Source: Warburgia ugandensis (taxonomy: Eukaryota; Streptophyta; Magnoliopsida; Canellales; Canellaceae). From it: a stretch of 64,000 nucleotides of DNA. The stretch covers positions 39,662,684 through 39,726,683 of the forward strand of contig CP141128.1 in NCBI GenBank assembly GCA_035236585.1, written 5' to 3'. The position numbers and the translations under genes are program-made. The notes below the pieces were generated by a model, which did no database searches, was not told where the DNA came from, and was given only the letters and a program-made list of their open reading frames with translations. Shown here one piece after another: positions 38,484-51,880 of this stretch (position 1 is its first letter; each line of letters opens with the position of its first letter).

Positions 38484-38941
38484 TCTTCACCATACATTAC
38501 AATACAATGTCCACCTTCCTAAACACATTTTGAACTTCAAAACACACACATGCACATAGTGTTTCAAGCCTCCTCCTTATTTTTCCATTCCCACATCACC
38601 TCCTTGATTTTTTGTCCCGTCTTTTCATCTTTTCCCTCCCATTTATACTCTTTTCCACTCATGCTCATCCTTCTTCCCTTCCCACCTTATCTCTTTTCAC
38701 CCTAACATACATCTTCACCATACATTACAATACAATTTACACCTTCCTAAAAACATTTTGAACTTCAAAACACACACATACACACAATGTTCCAAGCCTC
38801 CTCCTCCTTATTTTCCCATTCCCACATCACCTCCATGATTTTCTGTCATGTCTTTTCATCTTTTCCCTCCCATTTATACTCTTTTCCACTCGTGCTCATC
38901 CTCCTTCGCTTCCCACCTTATCTCTTTCCACCCTAACATAT
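38484..38941 (+). repeat. 229-bp tandem duplication
   Basis: Unit 1 is 38484-38712 and unit 2 is 38713-38941. Both start 'cttcaccatacattacaata' and proceed through 'cttcctaaa-acattttgaac' and 'cccatttatactctttt' with few differences. It lies within the long Athila LTR. Frames across it (38848-39123) are pyrimidine-rich and not genes. Confidence 0.9.
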
Positions 38942-40897
38942 ATCCTTCCATTCCATGTCCCTTACTTCTTCTCCTTTGCATTCCATGCATCCTCCTTCTC
39001 TTCTTGCTTATCTCATTCCATTCATCATCTTATATCCATCCAATCTTAGCCATTATTCCTTCCATCTCTCCCTTAGATCCTAGCCATTTAAACCTTCAGG
39101 CTACCATTCTAAAATATGAATGAATAGGGAGTGAAGGAGAAGGAGGAAGGGATCTCTAACCTTTTCCTAGAATTGAAACCTAAACCCAAGAGAAAGAAAG
39201 GAAGAGAGATTACCTTTTTTCTTGATCTTTTCTTTTTCCATTCTCCCGTTTTCTTTCTTCCCCTACTCTCATCCCCTCACATGCATAACATTCATAGGAA
39301 TTATTCATCTGACCCACTTAGGATTTATCTTAAGGTTACATGCATAAGCCCATGATTGATTTTCATGCGCCACCTTCACCTTGCATTTCCATCTTGCATC
39401 ACATCCTTATGTGTACCTTAATTGCACATACTTTGCATCATTAGGTCTTTCATGTCTCGCCATCTTAACATAGCACTTTCTACCTTAGTTCCTCTCCTTA
39501 CATGCTTCTACCACCATACTTCCTTCTATGCATAACACCCTTTCTTGCATTCTCTAGGTAACATGCATCCTTGCACACATCCATCTAAGCTTAGCATGCA
39601 TCTTACCTTGCATCCTTGAATAGCATGCATACCCTTCTCCATAGCACTCCTCCACCTTCAAGCATTCACATGCATTCTTCTTTTAGCCTTCCCTTACACA
39701 CATACAATCTTTCGTCCATCATCTTAGCTTTTCAAGCCTCACCTTCCTTTTCTTACATTCCATGCACCGACCTTCTCCACTTTTCTTTTACATAGACACC
39801 ATTCATTTCTTACTCTTCCACTCATCGTGTTCTTTTTATCTTATATTTTTCTATCTTTTGGGATTTGGGATTAAAAAAGATAAGGAAGAAAGCCTTGTGC
39901 CCTTCTATGGCAGCCAAGGTTATTTCCAAATACTAAAGTATGGTTGAGGAGTGAATTAAGACCTTCCATAAAGACATCCATGTCCCTTGATAAGGGCTTC
40001 ATGTTGAAGTGTAGGACCACTTCCAAGGTAAAGTACCTATTACCTTCACATATCCTAAGGCTATAATAGGGGAGTCCTAAGGCAAGGGCCATTGCCTCCC
40101 CTTTTCTTTCTCTTTTATTCTAGTTCATATTTAAGTTAACAATCCTCCTCTATGGCTAACCATTCCTTAAGATGAATGACCTCTAATCCCCTTGATGCCT
40201 CTCTCCTAACTAAAGTTACACTCTTTTCTAAGAGTATCTAGCTAGGGAGATGCAAATATTTGGTTTATACCTATATTCCATCCCTTCTTTTCTTCTATAA
40301 AGGTTTGTGGTCATTTAGGAAAGGTTTTAGGCACCTCTTTTCTTAGTTTCCCTAGAATTTCATTCCTAAGGATCATTGGAAAAGGACTTGAACTTTTGTG
40401 TTGTGGCATGTTGGGTTAAGGAGATGAGAAAAGCTTGGTAGTAACTTAGTGTAACATGGGTTGAAGAGAAGTGAACAAGATCCTATTGAGTGATAAAACA
40501 AGTGAGCTCTACAACAGAATTCAAGCCCAGGAAAGAAGAAGATGTATAAAGAGTCTCGTTGAGTGACATAACAAATGAATCTTGTAGCAGACCCTTCGAG
40601 CAAGTCTCTTTATTAGCTTTATTTACTTTCCTTTCTTATTGCATTTAATTTTCATTATAAGCAAGTCATTAATAAACGTTTTCTTTTTCCTTAGTTGCTT
40701 TACTTTCTTAGTTTATTTCCTTGCTTAGTTATTTGGATTTATTTCCTTTCCTTGAATGTTGGATAGGTTAATGTAATAGTAACCTAGGCTTTAATTAAAA
40801 CTTTTAAAGAGTTCTCGTGGGATCAACCCATATTTGTCTATTATGTACTTCAATAGAATCATGCAAGTTGTGTAATCATTAAAGCACGTCATGTTTT

Positions 40898-40917
40898 TGC
40901 CATAATTGTTGGGGACT
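40898..40917 (+). other. Primer binding site, tRNA-Asp type
   Basis: The sequence tgccataattgttggggact lies a few bases after the LTR end and matches the Athila-type site better than the copy at 8913, mainly in its second half ('gttggggact'). It is followed by 'tgcaatagagttt', parallel to 'cacaatagaatttt' at 8933. Confidence 0.75.
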
Positions 40918-41300
40918 TGCAATAGAGTTTGACTAAATTCAAACTTTTCTTTACTTTTGCACTAGTCATAGCATGTATAGTTACTTTTATTTTTGCATAC
41001 TTTTCTCATTCCTAAAAGAATTTGAGACTTTCCTTTTTATATATACAAGAATTTGGAGGAAGAATTAGGACAGCTTTTATTTTTTTGTTTGAGTGATCTA
41101 TAGTGAGGACATACTTTTTATATGCCATGATTCATTTAAATTTGAAAAAGGGGTTGTAATAATACAGGTCAAGGGTAGATCCTAACCTAGAAGATGAGTT
41201 GGCATGTACATGAACCCACCCTTGTACAAGAATAAATCTAGGACTCTATTGTAAGCTATCCTAAGTTCTTTGCACTTCCCAAATTAGGTTGCATTATTAA
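40918..41300 (+). mobile_element. Athila leader, cut by the CACTA element
   Basis: Collinear with the leader at 8933-9340. The sequence stops at 41300, where the CACTA terminus begins. The remainder of this Athila copy, if it exists, lies beyond the right edge of the window. Confidence 0.6.
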
Positions 41301-42060
41301 CACTACTACAGCAATGGGTTTATAAGTCAGTTAAAAGCTGCTATAAAAGACAGTTAAAAATTGCTATAAAAGATGGTTACAAAACTATCTTGCACCTGAC
41401 ATCTTATAAAATGAAAATCAATATAAGACGGTTCATAAAACTATCTTATATTAAAGATATTATAAGACGGATTTGAATAACTGTCTTATATAGCTTAACT
41501 TATATAAGATAGTTCCCAAAAGCCTGTCTTACAAATATGAAAAAATATAAGATGGTTTTTCAAAACTCATCCTATAAGTGTGTGTAATATCTATGAAATA
41601 TAGGATGGTTCCTAAATAACTATCCTATATATGTTTCTAATAAAGGACATTTATCTAATAATCATCTTATAAAACTTTATCATAAAGGATAGTTATTTAA
41701 TAACTATCCTATATACTGATTAATATAGGATAGCTTTTCAAAAATCATCTTACATTATTCAAAAAATATAGGATGGTTATTCAAAAACCAACCTATATAG
41801 ATCCATATATAGATAAGTATATAGGATTTCTTTTCAAAAACCATCCAATATAGATCAATGTATATAGGATGTTTTCTGAAAATCCATCCTATATACAGAT
41901 CTATACAGAATGGTTTTTGAAAAACCACCTAAATTTTTAGTATATAGGATGGTTTTTCAAAAACCACCCTATATTTATTTGTATATAGGATAGTTTTGTA
42001 AAAATCATCCTATATTGCTTATAGTTTCTTCACAAATTGTGTGCTCATTTGTTAGTTTCT
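41301..42060 (-). repeat. CACTA 3' terminus and subterminal repeats
   Basis: After the CACTA end, about a dozen units follow, each an inverted repeat of the form AGGATGGTTTTT-(1-5)-AAAAACCATCCT ('ataggatggtttttcaaaaa' at 41943 is one of the cleanest). The outer units keep older forms with CpG ('ataagacggtt' at 41425 and 41463). In CACTA elements such repeats bind the element's accessory protein. Units nearer the interior lose matches gradually. Confidence 0.85.
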
Positions 42061-42375
42061 ATATATACATTGTTCCTACTGTTTATGAACTTTAACACTT
42101 CATTTGTGGAGACTACAAATCATTTTACAGAATATGTTCATGCACATTCAACATTTCCACCATTCCACATCGACCTTCTCTGTTCTTCTTATTGAAGTAA
42201 AGAAAGCATACATAGACTTAAATTTAAAAAAAGGAACACATATATTCAATTAGTGCAATTATGAATTACATTTCCATGTTAAAATTAATACATGTTCAAT
42301 AACATCAGATGTCTACAAATTAAAAGCTAAATGATATTTAGTTCATTCCATTCTGATGTCATCTATGTCTAATTG

Positions 42376-43010
42376 TGTGACAACCTGGGTTTTTCAACAC
42401 TTTTTAATAAAAGTTTTTGAGAGGTGGGGCCCCAATTTTAAAAACTAAAACAGTGAGAAACAATTTCAATGAATTTCATTTCAAGAAAACATCGAATGTC
42501 AACCATAGACTCGAAACTCAAATAAAATTTTCATTTTTCAAGTAAACATTTTTAAAACCAGTTTACTTCTTCAGGACCCATCCAGTCAATAGCCACATTC
42601 GTAGCAACAATCAAATCAAGTCCAAATAATCTAGATGCACATATACAATCCAAGTAGAATTTAGAAACATACCTCTATATGATATACTCGATCACTATTT
42701 GTCTAACTCCTCATTAGTCATGTCTTTCTCTAAATATCTGAGGTATTATAATAATAACATAATGCCTCAGCAAGTAATGCTTAGTAGGTACATAGACATT
42801 TAATGTAATAACAATTGAAACATAAAATGCAAATTGAATAACAATGCTGAGACAAGCATAGGTCATAATATCCATGGAATATATGTATCATAAGCAAAAA
42901 CATCATGTGGGATAAAACATGAATCTCATGGGTGTAAAACATAATAATCTCATAGATATAAAACATGATATGATCCAATCTCAATGAGCATACAATAACC
43001 AAGCAGGACA
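42376..43010 (-). mobile_element. Family P LTR copy 3, left part
   Basis: This segment starts 'tgtgacaacctgggttttt', a family-P or family-B LTR end in reverse. It contains the stem-loop and 'gcctcagcaagtaatgc', and matches 13114-13750 in order. It is cut at 43010 by family B copy 2. The right part is at 53170-53897. The left flank is 'aattg', and 'aactg' at the other edge (53898-53902) may be the target duplication. Confidence 0.65.
42738..42770. promoter_or_regulatory. LTR stem-loop (family P copy 3)
   Basis: Arms CTGAGGTATTAT and ATAATGCCTCAG pair over 12 bp with one G-T pair. The inner pairs GC/GC of copy 1 have become AT/AT on both arms, so the change is compensated. It lies about 360 bp from the LTR end. 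Confidence 0.65.
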
Positions 43011-46000
43011 TGTGACGACCCGGGTTTTTGAAAAAATGATTTGTAAAGTATTTTGAAAGGCAGGGCCCTTAAGAGTGTAAAATTTTTTCGCAAAACAAAG
43101 CAGCGGAAATTCTTTTCTTTAGAACTTGTTTTGAAAACCCAAGTCACCACTTCATACATAACATAAGTACAATTTGTGTACAAAATAAAATTCCATTGAA
43201 GGAATATACTTTTATTAAACTCGGGATCCATCCATGGTTCACAAGATCTGCCAAATCTAGTACAATACTTGTCCAAATTACATAATCCAAAACTCAAGCT
43301 CACCATACAATAAAACTCTCAACAAATAAAAATACATGTCTTCAAGGGTATACCTTGAAGATTATTCTCTTCAAGTCTTCTATAGTCTTCAGCTCCTAAG
43401 TCTCCTTTACTAGATCTGAGATATTGCAATAAGTACAATATCTCAGCAAGCAATGCTTGGTAGGGGATTCAAGAAACACAACATTGAGAATGTAATTCCA
43501 ATACTTCATAATCTCATTATCCTTAAACATACTCTTTACTTTGTAAGTTATGTATAACTATATACATACATACCCTTCATGGGTAAACCAGTTAAATTCG
43601 TGAAAATAGTCAAATATCACTCCCAACTAAGCTGACCAATTCTCTTCATTTTGAGAATTTAGTATTACAGCTAATCTCATACTGGGAATTTCCCTTCTTG
43701 GGAAACATTGGTAATATACAATTACCTATCATTTCATTATGCTATAACATAAGGCATTTCACTATGCCTATTCCCATATGCATCATAGTGCAAAATAATC
43801 AGAAAGGTTGTTATCATAGCCTCGATCCGTACTAGCGCGCTCGGATAACTGCCTTGTTCACCACTGATACCACGGTGGAAAATATTATGTCATTGCCCGT
43901 ATGGGGGGACAAGACTTTCACAGTGGTGGCCTTCCCATAATTGCCACCACCCGACTTTTAGCCTCTCATTGGGCAAGGTATCATCATATCATCAAATTTC
44001 AAGGAACGGGTGGCCAAACCCTCATAACTCCTCTAGCAATAGCATCCCCTAGGCTCATGCCTATTAAAACAAACTCACAAGCCTCCAAGCTTGTATGTAA
44101 AATAGATTTCATATATATATCAGACCATACCTCTGTTTACTTAGGGCTGAAATATTTTCTAGTTCCCTATTCACTTATAGTTTAGTCCTTAACCATCTTA
44201 TAGGTGTTTGGTTGGATCATAAGGTTTTCAAGAGATTTACTACAAGTATTATCATTACTCTTGTCAACATAAGATCATGACTACAATCATGAATATCTCA
44301 TGTAAATGCATTCATCAAATCCTCCTACCTTTAAGGATTGATCTCTTTTCCCCAATCTTCCATGATTCTGACCGATGTATGTAATCTGTACATCCATACA
44401 TATTGTCAATATATAAATTATGAACAATCCTATTGATCACTAGATCTGATGTTTAGAATGATCTTTAGATCATTCATATCTAAGTATTTTTCTATCTCTA
44501 AGTCTTTGTATGTTCATCTCCTTGATCTTAATCTTTCATAGATCCTTTGATTGACAATCTACTCATGCTGATAAAGATCAAGGTCCTAGATCTTCTATCA
44601 TCTAGTTCTTCTTTGATCTAAGTTCAGTTCTTGGATCATCCCTATGGAGGATGATCTTGGTTTTCTTCCTTGAATCACCTTTGATCAAGGGTTTGGATTA
44701 TCTAATCTAATGAACTATAACAAGTATACTACTAAACATACATACTAAGTACAATATAGTGTTCTTATTCTTATTGTTCTTGATCATCCAAGATCTAATG
44801 GATCTTGTTTGATCATCCTTATCTTACTTACTGTTTTTATTAGGGTTAGGTAATTTACTAACCTTTTATGCTCTTATGATTATTATTCAACCAGTTAATG
44901 TGCATGGTTGAAGGTAGCTTATTCAAGCCTAAATCTAGATTGCTTCCTCTTATTTCCAATTGGCTAAGGCTTACTAGTTGAATGGGTGAACACAAAGTGA
45001 TTACTTCAATCCTCATGTAAGGAGGCGTTTAGACCTCACAAACGTCAACAGAAGGTAGGGGAAGAGCGAGGCTCTATTAGATAACCCCTTAACCACTATG
45101 TTCATCATTCACTAGAATGACCATAGCTCAACCTTTCATAAGGTTCCTATAAGCATGTTTACCCTAAGTACTCTTTCTAATGGATTTTAATTAAGTCCAT
45201 GAATATGTATAATGTCATTCATGGGGTTTATTATTCTTTTCCTAATTTGGGCCAAGGATTTGATAATCCTTATATTGTCCTACTAACTATAGCCCTTACT
45301 AATTAAGTCCAAAGTACTCCATTCTTATTTGTGTCATGAAACTCTACTTTCTCATTAGAATACATTTTTGATGTTTTATGCTCTTTATCTCATAACAAGT
45401 AAATCTACTACTAACATTCAACTATAAATGAATTATAAATTTAAAACATAAAACTACCTAATTTAACATTCAATGAAAATGAGGCAAGGTACTTAAATTA
45501 ACTCTAGCACCTTATGATAAGAATGAACACATATCATACTAAACTCTAAATGTTATACTAGCATGCTTTATAACATAATAATATAAAATGAAACTAATTA
45601 TATTTACATTTTTAGAAACCTTTACTTATGATCCAACCATTTGATCTTAGATCTTTTCCTTTGATTAAGGACTTTAGTTATATTTAGAGAATTTTCTCTA
45701 TTAAGGTCAAAAGATCACATTGATCTATTTTTATCATAATCCATCCATGATTTCCTTGGATTTCATCATATAAACATTTATTCTTTCCATCCCAAGGATC
45801 TGATCACACTTGATCTCATTGATCAAGTGGGTCCCTTTGTATTTTTTTTGGGTTTTTCTACCATAAAGGGTAGATCCCTTCTTTTATCCAAGATCTGTCC
45901 AAATTAACCATAGATATTACTTTATTACATTATTATATCATCGATAAAATAAATTTCCAAGATCTGATCACCTCAGATCTTGAAGATCTTAGAAATTGGA

Positions 46001-47440
46001 CGCTTATTTCCAAAATACAGAAAAATACAGAAAAATACAGAAATAAATTTTAGAAATATTATGACTTCATTAGAAACTAGACATTACAAGCTTTCCATAG
46101 CTTCTTTCTGATCTCAATTTGGAGTTCATATGACTCCACAATCTTAAATTGAAGTTTTCAGCCGTTCCTAGGGTCCAGATTTGATCTAGGCCCACCAGAA
46201 TTAATCTCTCTCAATTGAGGGTCTAAAACTGCTCAGATCTTTTGGAAACATCTACCCTAGGGTTTTTGGACCATTCTGGATTGATTGGTGGAGTCAGATT
46301 TTTCATCTGAGCACTACATCATCATGAATTAAGGGTTTTGTTGTTTACTTTATTTTTACCTTTTTATTACCAAAATTAATTACAGTAAAATAAAAATTAC
46401 ATAAAACAATACTAAAAATGTATGAAAAGGATTTCCACTTACTTGATTGGAGAGAAAACCTCATTTATATGCCCAATTTAAAAAAAATACCTTGTTGATG
46501 AAGATATAGCCTAAAATCCACCTTTCTTGCAAATACCGTTGTTTGAACCGTTGGATCTTGAAATTTATATGGGGGTTTTGTAGAATAGATGTGTTGGGAT
46601 GTTTTGGACGGTGGAATTGATAAAATTAGATCTAGAACAGAGTGCCTAATTGAATTTAGGTCTCTTATTCTAATCTAAAAAGAAAAACAAGTTGGAAAGA
46701 GATCTAACTCTTGGAAATTTTGGGGTTTTGGAGAGGGATTCTAGATCTAATTTTTCAAGGAGATTGAATATAATTTCGTGGGGATTTTATGAGGATTTTT
46801 GGAAGATTTTTGGGGTTGTATTTATAGGCATTTTGGGTCTTTTTCCATGATTATAATATGTTATTTTTTTAATATAAAATGGCATGAAAGTCTTCAATGC
46901 TCCCATGCATAACTTTTCTTCCCCATGACTAGCTGATCTTTGTTGACCCATGTTTCACATGATCTGCTGATCAAATTAGTTGTTGGGGACGTGGTGGTCC
47001 CTTGTGGGCCCCATGTGGGCCCCACATGGTGTAAAAAGTCCGTTTTGCCCTTTATGCATAAAACTTTGGGTTTTATTCCCATGATCTCGGATTTGAGTGT
47101 ACTTAGTGGCGTTGGATTCATATTTCTCAGTACATTCTAAATTTTGATGTTTCATATTTTGATTTTTGGAATATTTTATTTTTGGGTAAAATTACTATTT
47201 TACCCCTTTTGTCCAAAAAATGAAAAACTTAAGGATTTCTCATCCGAATTCGAAATTTGTGGTGCTTATAGTCATTTTGAAGGGTTTGCTAATTTTAATT
47301 TCAATTTTACATGTCTTATGATTTGATTATACTTTTATAAAAAGTATATTTTAAATAACCCTAATATTTCAGCCCGAAATATCTAAAACTCAAACTTTAT
47401 TGATTTTTCTCAATCAATTTACAAAATTTGGGGTTATTAT
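43011..47440 (-). mobile_element. Long LTR, family B copy 2 (reverse)
   Basis: The left end reads TGTGACGACCCGGG (LTR 3' end in reverse) and the right end reads GGGGTTATTA, matching the start of copy 1. It is collinear with 24255-19370 except that the CpG-rich block is absent. It abuts family B copy 3, which faces the other way. No duplication flanks the pair (ggaca on the left at 43006, tacaa on the right at 53170). Confidence 0.75.
43416..43446. promoter_or_regulatory. LTR stem-loop (family B copy 2)
   Basis: Arms CTGAGATATTG and CAATATCTCAG form a perfect 11-bp stem with a 9-base loop. Relative to copy 3, the sixth pair is A-T in place of G-C on both arms. Confidence 0.65.
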
Positions 47441-48864
47441 TGAATACGGATGAAAAATCTATATTTTTCTTCATTTTAATGAATAAAAGGGAAAAATGGT
47501 AATTTCACAAATAACCAAGACTTGATACATCAAAATCTAGAATGTACTTAGAAATACAAATCCAATGCCACTAAGTACGCTCAATTATGAGCCCGGGAGA
47601 ATAAAACAAAATTTTCTCCATAAAACGGCAATTTGGTCTTTTCACACATCCGTGGGGCCCACAAGGGACCCATAAAGGGATCCAACGTCTAGAAAATAGA
47701 CTATCATTAGTCAAACCACTACCACTTGCTAGTGGAGAAGGAGGTGGTAGTGGGAATCCAAAAACATTTAGATATTCAAAAGAAATCAAAGTAATTATTT
47801 CGAGTAGTCATGGAAAATTCAAAACACCCCTATAAATAGCTCATAAAAATCCCAAAAAAATTTCTAATGATCATCACAAGGTCCCCTAGTATGCTTCAAA
47901 ATCCCAGCTTCATAAATGTCCCCCATCTCTCCCAATTTCTTTTTCTTTCTCACCTTCTCTCTTAAGCCTATGGGCATGTCCACAAACGCACCCGGCTCTC
48001 CAGACTCAGTGGAGTTGTCTGGCGCGTCTACGAATGCTTCGCCCCCGATGAAACGGGTTTTCACCTAGGAAATCCTATTTCAATTAGCCATACCTTTATA
48101 CTCATTAAAACACAATCTTACACATTGGATCTGGTTGAAATGCAGGGATCGACAAAAGCCCTAAGATTTGACTATGATCCAATGGTCCGATCATGAAAAA
48201 ATTCAAAACAAAGATGGAAACGGAACTGTTTATCGTCTCCGACAGTGTCATCACCAAATTTCAGCCAATCTGGCTAGTTAGCAAAGATCTTTCATCATTG
48301 GGAGTCTTCATAACTGTGGGATCTTCAAAACACCCATGGTCCCCTACATTTTCTAGCAACGAATACCAAGAATCAACTCTGTATATGTTTTTGGCATCTA
48401 GGGTTTTATCTATGATTTTTTCGCTGGTTTTCTCCTTCTCCAATGAACTCCTCCTCCCCAGACCGGCTCAGGTAGGCCACTGTCACTCCCCTCTTTCAAT
48501 TTTGACTGGTATTTTGGCCTTTCCGGCAAGAATGGGATCTCCCTGCCGTTGATCCATCAGACATGATGGATCCAGATTGGATGGTTGAGATCCCATCCAT
48601 CCACAACTCATATGTAAGTTCCAAGCCATTGGATGGATTCCTGGGGCCCAAAAACCCCAAGATGTGAAATATGGGCATATGATGTTAACGGGTGGAGGAG
48701 ATCTAGCCACAGGTGATTTGAAGGTTTGAATCTGGACCGTCTCACCTGTAGCCAATCACCTCTGCCTAACCACCTGGGATAGGCGCTAACGGGAGCGGGA
48801 CGCTGGTCGCCCCGCACCCGTAATCCAAATCTGATCTGGACTGTTTAGTTTTGAACTAAAATCT

Positions 48865-49890
48865 TATTTTTGCAATTCAGAGCTTGATATAGATCTGATT
48901 TTAGATTGGAAAACTTCTATGGATTCCTTGTTACTTTATCTAGGGCTTAATTCATTATATTCATGTTTTAATTTGTAATTATATGTTTTATTTAGTAAAA
49001 TTAGTGCCCATGATATTGGATCATTGTCCAGATGACTTTAAATTAAAAATCTAAACCGATGGATGCCTTTAGAGACCCACCCCCTAAAAGCCTAATATCA
49101 TGTTCACAGTCATAATTGTGTCCAAAATAGCAAAGATGAAATTCAGCCCTTAAAACAGGCTAAAATCTTAAAATCTCAATTTTGATTTGAATTGAACTCA
49201 AAATTTAGATCGAAAACTTTAATTGGATTCATAGTTATGTTAGTAATCCTCTGAACTTATTGGATATTGTTTTTAATTTGTATTTACATGAGCTATTAAG
49301 TAAAATTCGTGCCATTGATCTTGGATCATGGCTCAGATGACCCCAAAATTAAAATTTGAAAATGTTTATAAGATCCCAAAACCTTAAGAAACATGTTCAT
49401 AGTATAAATTAGATGTCTATAAATCAGTCAAATTGACCAAAACTAGTAAGGGTGAAATTCAGCCCTTAAAACGGGCTGAAATCTTAAAATCTCAATTTTG
49501 ATTTGAATTGAACTCAAATTTAGATTGGAAAATTTATTTGGATTCATAGTTATGTTAGTAATCCACTGAACTTATTGGATCTTGTTGTTAATGTGTATTT
49601 ACATGATCTATTTAGTAAAATTCATGCCATTAATCTTGGATCATGGCTCAGATGACCCCAAAATTAAAATCTGAAACTTTGGATGTGTTCAGAAGATCCA
49701 AAAACCTTAATAAACATGTTCACACTATAAATTAGATATCTATAAATCAGTCAAATCGACCAAAACCAGTAAGGGTAAAATTCAACCCTTAAAATGGGAT
49801 GAAATTTTAAAATCTCAATTCCAATCTCAATTGAACTCCAAATTGAGATCGAAAAGTTTTTTTGGATTCATATTATTGAGACTAATCTAC
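48865..49890 (+). repeat. Tandem array of about 318-bp units
   Basis: Three units and part of a fourth. 'tgaaattcagcccttaaaac' occurs at 49137 and 49453, with a variant at 49776, giving periods of 316 and 323 bp. Each unit also holds 'ttggatcatgg' followed by 'cagatgacc' and an 'attgaactc' / 'tagattgg' segment. Family B copy 1 has at most one unit here, so the array is private to copy 3. Confidence 0.85.
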
Positions 49891-51536
49891 TGAACTAATA
49901 ATATTTCATTTTAATTCATTAAAATTCCTGATATTTAGAAGATAATGGTATTAATATGCTTGATCTACAAGATCTGAAATGATCAGACCACTAATACATT
50001 GTTGGATGATTATTTTATAATATAATAAATGGCTTAAATAGAATTAATTAGGCAGATCTTAAGAGATCTAGCCTTAAGAGTTACTAAAATCCCTAAAAAT
50101 GAATAGGATCTCCTAGATCAAGATGATCAAGGATGATTGGACTGTATTGATATATTTTAATGATGATCTTGAGTAATATTATCTGTATATATGGAATGGA
50201 TGATGAGGATTTGGGCTAGATCAAGATCTATGCCCTTAAATGATATAAAGTAACTTAAGATCTTCTTGATCGGGTAGATCAAGGAAGATCAAATCAATGT
50301 ATGAGATAAATCAATGATTTAATAATTAAATTACATCAATATAAAATGTTGGATCTAAAATAAAATGAGGGATCAAGATCTAAACCCTAAAGAGATGAAA
50401 AATGAATATGGATCAATGAAGACCCTTGGATCATGATAGCATGTCAGATTTCTATTTAAATTATTGAACATTATGATAATTGTCTTTCATGGCTTAGTTG
50501 AGTGAATTATAGATTTATTTATTTAATCATTTATTTATGCTATTTATGCCTTAATGTTTGAGTAATGGAAATTTCATTGAAATTGCAATTAAATGAAATT
50601 AGAATGAAAGGATATTTACAAGGAGTGTATGACATGGACTTAATGTTAGTAAGGGCCATAGTTAGTAGGATAATACAAGAAATATAAATTCCTTGGTCCA
50701 ACTTAGGAAAATAATAAATCTCCATGAATGACATTTTAGTTCATGGATTTAATTAAAAACAATTAGAAAGAGTACGTAAGGTTAAATGCTCATAAGAACC
50801 TTATGAAAGGTTGAGTTAGGGTCAAGCTAGTGAATGATGGACATAGTGGTTAAGGGGGTTATCTAATAAAGCCACGCTCTCCCCCCACCTTCTATTGACG
50901 TTTGTGAGGTTTAAACGCCTCCTTACATGAGGATTGTAGCCACTTTGTGTTCAACCATTTAACTAGTAAACCTTAACCAATTTGACATAAGAGGAGCTTC
51001 TAGACTTAGGATGAAATAAGCCACCCTCAACCAATAAAACATTAATTGGTTGAGTAATAATAATAAGAGCATAAAATGTAGTAAATCATCTAATCCTAAT
51101 AAAAATTGTAATCAAGATAAGGATGATCAAACAAGATCCATAGGATCTTGGATGATAAAAGAAAAAATAATAAGAATACTAGTGTAGTATTGTGTTCAGT
51201 ATGTATCTGTAGAAATTATCTATGGGTATGTAGAAGAACATAGATAGAGAATTCAAACCCTTGATCAAACATGATTCAAGGAAAGAGTAGGTTATCCCTT
51301 ATAGGAATACATACTTGAATAGAGAAATAACCTTATACGTATGGTTTGACAGATGGATGAATCCAGACCACGATGGACATTGTGGAAGAATACGCTTGAG
51401 AAGTATGAATCAAGATACTACTTTGAGGTAGGTGGATATACAAAGATATATTAGAGATTCATGTGTATACATACATGATTATCTGTCTAGAATTATAGAC
51501 CTTCATTGTATAAGTATGCGTAGTCCCTTAGCATAG

Positions 51537-51880
51537 CCATGATCCAAACCACATGATCCAAACAAGTGATCCAAAAACATGTGATCCAACTAAGTGATCC
51601 AAAACATATGATCCAACTAAGTGATCCAACACATATGATCCAACTAAGTGACCCAAAACCTGAGATCCAACTAAGTGATCTAAAACATGTGATCCAATTA
51701 AGGGATCTAAAACATATGATCCAACTAAGTGATCCAAAACATATGATCCAATTAAGGGATCTAAAACACATGAGCCAAATAAATGATCCAAAAACATATG
51801 ATCAAATTAAGTGATCTAACCAAATGATCAAACAAAGTGATCTAACCTCATAATCTAATCCACTTGATCTAATTTAATGA
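51537..51880 (+). repeat. GATCCAA minisatellite
   Basis: The unit is about 28 bp, two half-units built on GATCCAA ('aagtgatccaaaac', 'atatgatccaacta'), repeated about 10 times and decaying to the right. The multiple of about 14 bp keeps both strands open and creates 82-92 codon frames of repetitive peptide, which are not genes. It is not present in family B copy 1. Confidence 0.88.

Larger units (their letters stand above)
36137..40891 (+). mobile_element. Athila LTR carrying nested insertions
   Basis: It starts TGATATACAC and ends at about CGTCA, seven bases before a primer binding site. The first part aligns with the LTR at 6320-8912, and the homology breaks at about 36705. The rest contains sequence with no counterpart in that LTR: an unassigned segment (36710-36985, ending 'gggtcatcacag' like an LTR end), an unrecognised 112-codon frame (36996-37334), a 229-bp tandem duplication and a leader rich in CATGCA words (39280-39680). 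At 4.75 kb it is about 2 kb longer than its relative because of these additions. Confidence 0.6.

Noticed and set aside
51493-51814. Overlapping repetitive open frames on both strands (82-92 codons)
   Set aside because: They are produced by the ~28-bp minisatellite, whose multiples avoid stops; not coding.
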